A DNA stretch of 22,347 nucleotides from CAZJUO01 sp964549245 (GCA_964549245.1 CAZJUO010000015.1:1-22347); one strand, 5' to 3'. Numbered from the stretch's first letter, positions 15,134 to 22,194 are shown. Made by a program: numbers and translations. Notes: generated from the letters alone by a model not told the origin.

Positions 15134-16509
15134 TTTGGGCAAATTTCCTTCACATTTATCAACCGCCAACCCAAAAAGAGCATTGGGTCAAAAAAATAGC
15201 CCGCGAGTCGTACCGTAAAATTTTCCAGGGTTTGAAAAAATATCCCCAGGCTAAAGTCACATTAAACATCAACGCGGTGTTGACTGAATTGTTCGCGCAA
15301 TATAACTGTAAAGACGTCATAGCTGACATTAAATTGCTGGCCGAGCGGGGGCAAATAGAATTAACCGCCAGCGCGAAATATCACCCTTTCCTGCCGCTGA
15401 TGCCCGAGCATGAGATCAAGCGCCAGATCGAGCTCAATACGGCTACCAATAAAAAATACTTTGGCAGCGTCTATAACCCAAAGGGTTTTTTCGCTCCCGA
15501 AATGGCGTATAACAGAAAAGTTGGGGAAATCATTGCCGATTTAGGCTATCAGTGGATTATCCTGGATGAATTAGCCTTTTCAGGAAAAATAAAAGAAATT
15601 GACTGGTCAAAGCTATACACGCTCCAAGGGTGCGATGATTTTTATCTGTTTTTCAGAGAACGTGAGGCTAGCTTTCGCATTCTATCCGCGGAAATAGGCA
15701 TGAGTGTCTTTTCTGGCAATATGCTTATTCAACTGCTCGGCGAGCGCGTGCATAATAATGAATACCTGATTACCGCTATGGATGGTGAGACCTTTGGCCA
15801 CCATCGGCCTGGCTTGGAAAATTTGCTGTTTGATCTGTACCAAACAAAGCAGCTACAACCGGTTACTATTTCTGAACTGCCGTCTCTATTTACCAAACGG
15901 CAATCGGTTGATCCGCGGCCTTCTTCATGGGCTTTAATGAAAAAGGATATCGAGCAAAATACGCCGTTCTCCCGTTGGGACGATAAAAATAATGAAATAC
16001 AGCAAATGCAATGGAGCTTAACCAGGCTGGCTATCGAAGTGGTCGAGGCCACCAGTCCCAAAAATCCAAAATATTCTGCCATACGAACCATGCTTGATCG
16101 GGCTATTCACTCTGACCAATATTGGTGGGCTTCGGCGATGCCCTGGTGGAGCATTGAAATGATAGAAGCGGGGGCCAAAGAACTGAAGGACGTGGTCATA
16201 ACAGCACCGTGCGCTAAATCAAAAAAAGACCAGGCCCTGCAACTCTACCAATCTATTATCTTTACCGCTTTTGACTGGCAGCGAAGCGGTAAAGTTGACA
16301 GCCTGGCCAAAACTGCTGATGAAGACGTTACCCAACGCATCACTACTGATCTTCCCTACATCCCGGAAAAGGAATTTAATGCCATGGTCGATAATCTTAA
16401 AAAACAGATGTTTGAGGCGGCCAAAGACCAAGAATATGAACGCGCTGCGCAGATTCGCGACCGGGTCAATGAATTACTAGAAAAGAAAGACCAATTAATC
16501 AAACAATAG
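15130..16509 (+). CDS. GH57 family alpha-glucan enzyme with C-terminal UVR motif (copy B)
   Basis: The product has 459 residues, a tandem paralogue of copy A. The same GH57 landmarks are present: HIYQPP, TASAKYHPFLPLMP, GFFAPEMAY with Glu124 (same position as in copy A), ILDELAF, ITAMDGETFGHHRPGL with Asp218, and WWASAMPWWS. The last 45 residues (415-459) form a coiled pair of helices containing LKKQMFEAAKDQEYERAAQI, followed by RDRVNEL. This is a clear UVR (UvrB/UvrC) motif, better known from UvrB, UvrC, ClpC and McsA as a protein-protein contact. A linker of about 20 residues joins it to the catalytic domain. It starts by ATGA overlap with copy A and ends one base before the kinase-like gene. 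The enzyme class within GH57 is not resolved. Confidence 0.87.
   Translation: MIWANFLHIYQPPTQKEHWVKKIARESYRKIFQGLKKYPQAKVTLNINAVLTELFAQYNCKDVIADIKLLAERGQIELTASAKYHPFLPLMPEHEIKRQIELNTATNKKYFGSVYNPKGFFAPEMAYNRKVGEIIADLGYQWIILDELAFSGKIKEIDWSKLYTLQGCDDFYLFFREREASFRILSAEIGMSVFSGNMLIQLLGERVHNNEYLITAMDGETFGHHRPGLENLLFDLYQTKQLQPVTISELPSLFTKRQSVDPRPSSWALMKKDIEQNTPFSRWDDKNNEIQQMQWSLTRLAIEVVEATSPKNPKYSAIRTMLDRAIHSDQYWWASAMPWWSIEMIEAGAKELKDVVITAPCAKSKKDQALQLYQSIIFTAFDWQRSGKVDSLAKTADEDVTQRITTDLPYIPEKEFNAMVDNLKKQMFEAAKDQEYERAAQIRDRVNELLEKKDQLIKQ
16372..16509 (+). other. UVR motif domain at GH57 C-terminus
   Basis: Residues 415-459 of GH57 copy B match the UVR pattern: a hydrophobic heptad, M-xx-AA-x(5)-YE-x-AA-x-IRD-x(3)-L, then a charged tail. 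In frame and without an intervening stop, so it is part of the GH57 product. Confidence 0.8.
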
Positions 16510-16510
16510 C

Positions 16511-17503
16511 GTGGCCAAACAAGATATCAAAACCCGAAAAAAATTACGCGCTCGAGCCAAAAGAATCATTAAACGCCTTATAAGACGGGAATCATTCACC
16601 ATTAAAAAAACGATTAAATTCGGCTCCCGGTTTTTTGTGGCGCAAGGGAAATGGAAAAATAAAACCGCCCTTTTTAAAATGACTATCTACCCCCGCTCGT
16701 ACGACCACCTAACCAACGAAAAGTTTTCCCGGGAAATCCAATTTATGAGGTTTATTGGGCAATCGTCGTATGAACTGGTTAAAGCTTCTTTGCCGCAGCT
16801 ATATGTTTCTTCGGTTGGCCCTCGCTGCTGGTATATACGGCAATACCTTACCGGCCGCCGCCAAAATATAGCCGGAGGCAATATCCGCTTTCAAGATAGC
16901 TTTTTTACCCAGGCCAGCTTGCGGTGGATAACGGGTTTTTTAGATGAGCTGCATAGCATTACCCCAAAAGATCTTTCACCTGAACTAAAAAAACTGCTCT
17001 TCCCTCCTCAAAATATTAATTACTTATGGCAGTTTATCAATCCCTACCTGGGTCTCCTTGAGACTTTTACCTCGGTTCCCCGCGTAGGCCAACAAGTTAA
17101 AAAAATATTATTTAACCATAACCGCCTATACGCCACAGCGCCGCGTGTTTTGGCGCACCAAGAAGTATACGCTCCTCATATCGTTAAACAAAAGAATGGC
17201 TATAAGCTTATTGACTGGGAAAATATCGGCTGGTCGCCAATCACCAAGGACGCGGTAACCATTTGGATGCGCGCCTCCTCCCACCCGTCTTGGCAGAAAA
17301 AACTATACCAGCAAATTAAAAGAAGCAACGCCTCCTATAAACACTTTAAGGAGTTATGGGCAACTACCGTCTTTCTACAATCGGTATTTAACGTAATTGG
17401 CTGGCATTTTTACACAGATAAAAAAGATTTTCACGAATTAGCCCGCTTTTCATCCGTCAAAATCAAGGAGATAATTAATAATAGTTTTAAACTATACAAC
17501 TAA
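16511..17503 (+). CDS. APH-like phosphotransferase/kinase homologue
   Basis: The product has 330 residues and starts with GTG. The first 30 residues are strongly basic (KTRKKLRARAKRIIKRLIRR). The kinase-like fold is suggested by ALFKMTIYP (candidate ATP-binding Lys), SREIQFM (helix C Glu), the hinge WYIRQYL, a helix ending LDELHS, and then LAHQEVYAPHIV and YKLIDWENIGWSP. In APH-type kinases the loop is usually HGD...N; here it is HQE...H, so the catalytic Asp is replaced by Glu and the metal-binding Asn by His, while the DWE metal motif stays. It may be a variant or weak kinase, or a pseudokinase. Maltokinase of the GlgE pathway has this fold, which makes a sugar kinase role possible in this cluster, but no GlgE is present. 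Substrate unknown. Confidence 0.65.
   Translation: MAKQDIKTRKKLRARAKRIIKRLIRRESFTIKKTIKFGSRFFVAQGKWKNKTALFKMTIYPRSYDHLTNEKFSREIQFMRFIGQSSYELVKASLPQLYVSSVGPRCWYIRQYLTGRRQNIAGGNIRFQDSFFTQASLRWITGFLDELHSITPKDLSPELKKLLFPPQNINYLWQFINPYLGLLETFTSVPRVGQQVKKILFNHNRLYATAPRVLAHQEVYAPHIVKQKNGYKLIDWENIGWSPITKDAVTIWMRASSHPSWQKKLYQQIKRSNASYKHFKELWATTVFLQSVFNVIGWHFYTDKKDFHELARFSSVKIKEIINNSFKLYN
17493..17498 (+). promoter_or_regulatory. TATACA six bases before PHP gene start
   Basis: TATACA lies in the last codons of the kinase-like gene and ends six bases before ATG 17505, the same spacing as the leaderless promoters elsewhere. The match is weaker and may be chance. Confidence 0.25.
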
Positions 17504-17504
17504 T

Positions 17505-18380
17505 ATGAACTCCTATATTGACCTGCACGTGCACTCAACCCACTCTGAAGGAGATTACACCGTTCCGGAACTGCTGACTATGGCGAAAAAAAATAACATC
17601 GCCGTATTTGCTTTAGCCGACCACAATGTCATACAAGGCGTGCCGGAGCTGCTTGCCACAGCCAAACAATATAATATTCAGCCCATAGCCGGCGTAGAGC
17701 TGTATACCTACTATCAGGAAAAGCATCTTCACTGCTTGGGATATAATTTTGATCCGGAGAACAACGTATTACAGTCAACACTGCAGCAATTACAAGACGA
17801 TAACTATAAAAACACCAAGCGGGCAATTGACAACTTGCTCAAACAAGGCTTCGTCATTGACGAGCAAGCAATCTTCAAGGGGCCCTCTTCAAATTACGGC
17901 ATTGTCCATATTCTAAAAGAAATCGACGCTCATCCAGAAAACATGAATAAAATTGAGGCAGAACTGCCCCCGGACAAAAGAGATTTTTTCAGTAAAATTG
18001 ACCATTATTTTGGGCGCAACAAACCGGGTCATCTGCCGATTTCCGAATTGCCAATCAAGAAAGCAATTGATATGATAAAAAAAAGCGGCGGCTTGGCCAT
18101 CTTAGCTCACCCCGGCCAACAGTTGAATTTTAACGACGACGCTATCATCGATGAATTGCGCGCTGCTGGTCTTGACGGCCTTGAGCTTATCTCTCCCTAC
18201 CATTCATGGCACCAGGTAGAACATTACCAGCAATACGCGCTACAACATAATTTGATTATGACCGGCGGCAGCGACTTCCATGGAGATATTGACTTTACAA
18301 AAAAAGAGTTAATCAGGCGCCAGTGGGACTATATCAAGATCCCCTATACTATCTGGCAACAATTCAAAAAACACTTATAA
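17505..18380 (+). CDS. PHP domain phosphoesterase
   Basis: The product has 291 residues. The PHP metal-binding motifs are in order: DLHVHSTHSEG (D6, H8, H10, E15), ALADHN (D39, H40), GVELYT (E65), HLHCLGY (H76), ILAHPGQQ and GGSDFHGD. This is the layout of the single-domain PHP enzymes related to YciV/TrpH, known as 5'-3' exoribonuclease or 3',5'-nucleoside bisphosphate phosphatase. It lies one base after the kinase-like gene and inside the glucan cluster. The neighbourhood would allow a phosphatase acting on a sugar phosphate or on the kinase's product, but the family match alone points to nucleotide phosphatase activity. It has no signal peptide, so it is cytoplasmic. No Shine-Dalgarno. Confidence 0.85.
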   Translation: MNSYIDLHVHSTHSEGDYTVPELLTMAKKNNIAVFALADHNVIQGVPELLATAKQYNIQPIAGVELYTYYQEKHLHCLGYNFDPENNVLQSTLQQLQDDNYKNTKRAIDNLLKQGFVIDEQAIFKGPSSNYGIVHILKEIDAHPENMNKIEAELPPDKRDFFSKIDHYFGRNKPGHLPISELPIKKAIDMIKKSGGLAILAHPGQQLNFNDDAIIDELRAAGLDGLELISPYHSWHQVEHYQQYALQHNLIMTGGSDFHGDIDFTKKELIRRQWDYIKIPYTIWQQFKKHL

Positions 18381-18381
18381 T
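18376..18381 (+). promoter_or_regulatory. Candidate -10 box TATAAT before the acidic protein gene
   Basis: A perfect TATAAT covers the last codons and stop of the PHP gene, 16 bases before ATG 18398. A start about seven bases downstream would give a leader of about nine bases. It could allow separate expression of the last three genes. Confidence 0.4.
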
Positions 18382-18397
18382 TTATTACCTTACCCCT

Positions 18398-18994
18398 ATG
18401 AACGAATACCCGCCCCAGGAAAAAGACATAAACTTCAAAACGTTTGAACTTATGGAGGAGCCCTCAATACCCGAGGGAGGCAAAAAATACGAGCTGGATC
18501 CCGACGAGGAACACCAAAGGTATCGTAACGCTATCACTGACAAACAGGGCAATGAAATTTACGTCCGCGAAAGCAGCGACGGTAGTGACTGGCAAAAATT
18601 TCATGAATACGATGAGGAAGGAAATAAAACCAAAACAATCAGCCAAAAACCTGCATCTGGTGCAGAACGCGAAACACACATTTCCTATGAGCGCGATGAT
18701 AACGGCAGTATTGAGCGCGGAAAAGAAACAGTAGGGCCAGACGCCGGCCTTGAATATGAAAAAGTTACCAGCGCGCGCATTGACCTAGGCGATAACCACT
18801 TCAAAGAAGAGGTTACCAATACTATTGTCAATCAAGGAAACAACCCTGATCAGCCGGCTACCGGCACGGTTTTTAAAATCGAAAAATATTACAATGGCAA
18901 CGAATGGGTAGGTGAAACAGGAACGGATACCAATACCGGAAAAACGTGGGAAAACACTCAAACAGGTGAGCCGCTGCCCGACTGGGCACAATAG
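18398..18994 (+). CDS. Acidic hydrophilic protein of unknown function
   Basis: The product has 198 residues, rich in Glu, Asp, Gly, Thr and Asn, with no signal peptide, membrane helix or cysteine. I do not recognise the family. It has three loosely repeated beta-hairpin-like stretches: FHEYDEEGNKTKTISQ, ISYERDDNGSIERGKE and a KYYNGNEWVG stretch followed by TNTGKTWENTQTG. They resemble YD (RHS-like) hairpins in outline only. ATG 18398 was chosen because it is the first start after the PHP stop; an earlier in-frame start would overlap the PHP gene by 58 bases and adds a hydrophobic piece. It lies 17 bases after PHP and 23 bases before glycogen synthase 2. Position suggests a link with alpha-glucan metabolism, perhaps as a binding or scaffold protein, but this is a guess. 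Confidence 0.6.
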   Translation: MNEYPPQEKDINFKTFELMEEPSIPEGGKKYELDPDEEHQRYRNAITDKQGNEIYVRESSDGSDWQKFHEYDEEGNKTKTISQKPASGAERETHISYERDDNGSIERGKETVGPDAGLEYEKVTSARIDLGDNHFKEEVTNTIVNQGNNPDQPATGTVFKIEKYYNGNEWVGETGTDTNTGKTWENTQTGEPLPDWAQ

Positions 18995-19017
18995 CATTTA
19001 GTATTAATATTATTTTT

Positions 19018-20478
19018 ATGAAAGTACTTTTTGTCGCCGCTGAACTAACGCCATTGGCCAAAGTGGGCGGGTTGGCCGATGTGGCTGGAGCATTGCCTCC
19101 CGCTCTGAAAAAAAACGGCATCGATGTCCGCGTTATCATTCCGAAATACGGCATTATTGACGAAAACAAATATCCTCTAAAAAAAGCAGCCGAACAAATA
19201 ACCGTCCCCTTCAGCGGCAAACAAGAAAATATAACCCTATACCAAACTCTGTTGCCCAATAGTGACGTGCCTGTTTATCTTATTGAACACGAGCACTACC
19301 TGGGCGGTGGTGGCGTTTATTTTGAGCAAGATGCTTCCTCCGGAGGCACTGATCGCGAGGCTGAACGGTTTACCTTTTTTGCCCGCGCCAGCGTCGCTAT
19401 TTTTGAAGCATTGCAATGGCAACCGGACATTATACATTGCCAGGACTGGCATGCGGGCATGATCCCCGTCATCTGTAAAGTTTTGGCTAAAAAAAATCCC
19501 GCTTTATCCAACATCAAGACACTGCTCACAATCCACAACCTGGAGTACCAAGGATGGTATCAGGCTGCTACCATTCTAGATGCCCTGGGGTTTTCTACAG
19601 ACGATTACCCGACACTAAAAGAACAGCGCCACCAGCAAATCTCCAGCCTACAACAGGCCATTCTTTCAAGTGATGCGCTAAATACCGTAAGCCCTACCTA
19701 CGCCCAAGAAATTTTAACTCCTGCCTATGGCGCCGGGCTAGAAGGAACGCTGCAAAAGAGAAAAGGAGATTTGGTTGGTATATTAAATGGCCTTGATGTA
19801 GAAAGGTTTAATCCCCAAACCGACCAGGACATTGCGGCCACCTATTCATCAAAAAACATGCAGGGCAAAAAACAATGTAAAGCCGACCTGCAAAAAACCT
19901 TTTCCCTGCCAGTTAACGAACGTATTCCAATTTTAGGCATAGTTTCACGCTTAGCCGACCAAAAAGGCATAGATTTGCTTTACGATATTACAGAGCAGCT
20001 GGCTGCCGAAAATGTACAGCTCGTACTATTGGGAACCGGCGATCCGAAATTGGAAGCTATGATGCAAAAAGCCGCCCAGGCCCATCCGAAGCAAATAAGC
20101 GCCAAGATAGAATTTAACGCCAAGCTGGCCCAGCAAATCTACGCTGGCTCGGACCTATTCCTCATGCCCTCAAAATTTGAGCCCTGTGGCTTAGGACAAA
20201 TGATCGCCATGCGCTATGGCACTGTTCCCGTGGTCAGAGCTACCGGCGGGTTAAAAGATACTGTACAAAATTACGAGGAAAATTCCAACCAGGGTGATGG
20301 CTTTGTTTTTGGACCATACAAGCCAGCGCCGTTCTTAGAGGCTCTTTTGCGCGCCCTTGAGCTATATAAAAATCAAGAAAAATGGTATACTGTGGTTAAT
20401 CAGATTATGCAAAAAGACTTCTCCTGGAATGCCTCTGCAAATAAATATGCGGACATGTACCAAAAGATAATTTCCTAA
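19018..20478 (+). CDS. glgA: Glycogen synthase, GT5 (copy 2)
   Basis: The product has 486 residues and is the more canonical GT5 copy. It begins VLFVAAELTPLAKVGGLADV, with the donor-binding KVGGL (Lys15). HCQDWHAGMIPV, TIHNLEYQGWY, VSPTYAQEI and GILNGLD follow. The C-terminal domain has GIVSRLADQKG, LGTGD and PSKFEPCGLGQMIAMRYGT with catalytic Glu388, then RATGGLKDTVQNY. It elongates alpha-1,4-glucan from ADP-glucose (typical of bacterial GlgA) or UDP-glucose. No Shine-Dalgarno precedes ATG 19018; AT-rich boxes (TATTAA, TATTAT) lie in the 23-base gap. The gene is six bases upstream of the GalT-family gene, so synthesis and nucleotide-sugar chemistry are probably co-transcribed. Identity with copy 1 is modest, so this is not a recent duplication. 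Confidence 0.95.
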   Translation: MKVLFVAAELTPLAKVGGLADVAGALPPALKKNGIDVRVIIPKYGIIDENKYPLKKAAEQITVPFSGKQENITLYQTLLPNSDVPVYLIEHEHYLGGGGVYFEQDASSGGTDREAERFTFFARASVAIFEALQWQPDIIHCQDWHAGMIPVICKVLAKKNPALSNIKTLLTIHNLEYQGWYQAATILDALGFSTDDYPTLKEQRHQQISSLQQAILSSDALNTVSPTYAQEILTPAYGAGLEGTLQKRKGDLVGILNGLDVERFNPQTDQDIAATYSSKNMQGKKQCKADLQKTFSLPVNERIPILGIVSRLADQKGIDLLYDITEQLAAENVQLVLLGTGDPKLEAMMQKAAQAHPKQISAKIEFNAKLAQQIYAGSDLFLMPSKFEPCGLGQMIAMRYGTVPVVRATGGLKDTVQNYEENSNQGDGFVFGPYKPAPFLEALLRALELYKNQEKWYTVVNQIMQKDFSWNASANKYADMYQKIIS

Positions 20479-20483
20479 TCGTC

Positions 20484-21449
20484 ATGCCCAAACAAAAAAA
20501 TACCAGCGCCAAAATCCAGCCCAGAAAAAGCGAAATTCGGATCAATGAAATCCATGACCGCTTTGTGATTATAGCTCCAAAGCGCTCACAGCGCCCCCAC
20601 GACGTAGTACACCACCATGAAATACCTGTTAAATCCGAAAATTGTCCTTTTTGCTCTGAAGTACGAAAACCCTCCCAGCCGGCTCTTCACCAAGTTGGAC
20701 CGAACAAGTGGTGGGAAATCAAAGTTATTAAAAATATTTTTCCCTTCGTCAGCCCGGAAAACACCAAAGCCTATGGCCACCAAGAAGTAGTTATTGAAAC
20801 GCCCCACCATAATAAAGAACTAGCTGAATTTGGCGAGCCGCACATTTTCCGCTTATTGCAAACGTACCAGGCGCGCACCAAGGAGCTGGCCAAAGATAAA
20901 AAAATTAAATATCTCATCATTTTCAAAAACCATGGAGGAAAGGCCGGCGCTTCGCTGGTACACGCCCACTCCCAAATCCTGGCTGCCGGATTTGTGCCCA
21001 CGCATATTGTGAATAAACTAGCTCGTGCCCGCCAGTACCAAATAAAAAACGGCTACTCCTATTATAAGCGCCTGACCCAGACGGAAACCAAGGGACCACG
21101 CCGCATTTACAGTGATAAGTATTTAGCCGTATTTTGCCCGTATGCTTCTTCCTATAACTATGAAGTATGGTTTGTACCCAAACGCCAAGTCGACAACATT
21201 ACCCTATTGGAAGACGCTGAATTGAAATCACTGGCCCGCGCCTTAAAAATGATACTAAAAAAGGTTAACAAGTTAAACCTTCCTTACAATTTTTATATGC
21301 ACCAGACCTTTACTGATTCTGACGAATATTTTTATATGCGTGTCTGTCCGCGCCGCGATGTCTGGGCAGGAGTTGAGTTGGGGTCCCGAGTAGTGGTAAA
21401 CACGGTAGCCCCCGAAGACGCCGCCGCTTATTACCGCAGTAAAAAATAA
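20484..21449 (+). CDS. GalT-family hexose-1-phosphate nucleotidyltransferase
   Basis: The product has 321 residues and the two HIT-like halves of galactose-1-phosphate uridylyltransferase. A zinc site is suggested by CPFC (C54, C57) and the PHH at 108-110. KNHGGKAGASLVHAHSQILA holds the active HxH (H160, H162; H162 is the expected nucleophile). The second half shows HQTFTDSDEYFYMRV and AGVELGSRVVVNTVAPEDAA. In typical GalT the triad is HPH; here it is HAH. GalT swaps UMP between UDP-glucose and galactose 1-phosphate. The related ADP-glucose phosphorylase uses ADP-glucose, and no galactose genes lie nearby, so a role in making or recycling ADP-glucose for glycogen synthase is conceivable. The fold is clear; the substrate is not. 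It ends the cluster before a terminator. Confidence 0.85.
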   Translation: MPKQKNTSAKIQPRKSEIRINEIHDRFVIIAPKRSQRPHDVVHHHEIPVKSENCPFCSEVRKPSQPALHQVGPNKWWEIKVIKNIFPFVSPENTKAYGHQEVVIETPHHNKELAEFGEPHIFRLLQTYQARTKELAKDKKIKYLIIFKNHGGKAGASLVHAHSQILAAGFVPTHIVNKLARARQYQIKNGYSYYKRLTQTETKGPRRIYSDKYLAVFCPYASSYNYEVWFVPKRQVDNITLLEDAELKSLARALKMILKKVNKLNLPYNFYMHQTFTDSDEYFYMRVCPRRDVWAGVELGSRVVVNTVAPEDAAAYYRSKK

Positions 21450-21469
21450 TTTTCCGTATTAAAAAAGTT

Positions 21470-21500
21470 CCCACCTTTGCATATACAAAGGTGGGGTTTT
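21470..21500. terminator. Bidirectional rho-independent terminator
   Basis: A perfect 10-bp stem, CCCACCTTTG (21470-21479) and CAAAGGTGGG (21486-21495), has a six-base loop. On the plus strand it is followed by GTTTTGTT; on the minus strand by AACTTTTTT. It closes both the glucan cluster and the opposing beta-barrel-like gene. Confidence 0.9.
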
Positions 21501-21504
21501 GTTA

Positions 21505-22182
21505 TCAAATACTGATGCCCAGGCCAACGGTCAGGCGATTGTTGCCCTCGCTTATTACATCCAGCGAACTCTGTTTATGGCTCGCCGAAAACTGGTATAC
21601 TGATCGTTCGTAGGCAATTCGTAAAAAAAAGATCCCCCCGCTGGCACCGGTGGGGTCTTTTAACCCCATCTCGGTAGCCACTACGATCCGCTGTTCCCGC
21701 AACCGGCCAATTTCCTCCTGATCCAGGGTAATAGTACGGCCAAATATATCAGCCACAAATCCGATTCTGGCCCGGTAGTGCAGCCATTTAAACTTTGACG
21801 GGCAAGCCCAATCGGTTGCCAAAAATACAACTGGCCCGATTCGCGACTCCGCTACGTCAGTTTGCATCTCTCCATGAGGCTGGTCCACCAATAACAGCCG
21901 GCTATACTCATAGTGAGTATATGAAATACCGCATTGTAAATGGCATAACGGTGACCTGTCAAACGGCCGATAGGTGGCCAAAAACTCAAAACCGTCTGAT
22001 AACGGCAGGTTGGCCTGCTCGCTCTGCGTGGAAACAGTAGTAAACGTCTGTGCCCCCAGCCAATTACAGGAAAATTCGAGCGAGGGACGGGCGTCTTTCC
22101 GTTTGCCGGCCCAGGCCATGTTAGCCCAGCCAAGTACCATACAGACGACAACCAAACAGATAATGAATCGAGAGTGTTTCAC
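21505..22182 (-). CDS. Secreted beta-barrel-like protein of unknown function
   Basis: With GTG 22182 as start the protein has 225 residues. The first 25 form a signal peptide (hydrophobic stretch FIICLVVVCMVLGW, likely cut after AWA). The rest has alternating polar and nonpolar residues in many short strands, such as FEFLATYRPF, ISYTHYEYSR, YRARIGFVADIF, IFFLRIAYERSVYQFSAS and RLTVGLGISI. This looks like a small outer-membrane-type beta barrel, but it ends in Ile and not in the aromatic residue typical of such proteins. I cannot name a family. The start is fixed by AAGGAGG five bases upstream; an in-frame TTG at 22206 was rejected. It has a classic promoter with a leader, unlike most genes here, which may point to a different origin or to high regulated expression. 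Confidence 0.7.
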   Translation of the reverse strand: MKHSRFIICLVVVCMVLGWANMAWAGKRKDARPSLEFSCNWLGAQTFTTVSTQSEQANLPLSDGFEFLATYRPFDRSPLCHLQCGISYTHYEYSRLLLVDQPHGEMQTDVAESRIGPVVFLATDWACPSKFKWLHYRARIGFVADIFGRTITLDQEEIGRLREQRIVVATEMGLKDPTGASGGIFFLRIAYERSVYQFSASHKQSSLDVISEGNNRLTVGLGISI

Positions 22183-22187
22183 TAACT

Positions 22188-22194
22188 CCTCCTT
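22188..22194 (-). promoter_or_regulatory. Perfect Shine-Dalgarno AAGGAGG
   Basis: On the minus strand AAGGAGG (22194-22188) lies five bases before GTG 22182 and decides that start over TTG 22206. It is the strongest ribosome binding site in the window. Confidence 0.85.

Noticed and set aside
18323..18397. ATG 18323 as start of the acidic protein
   Set aside because: It runs 58 bases inside the PHP gene and adds residues that are unlike the rest of the protein; ATG 18398 is better.
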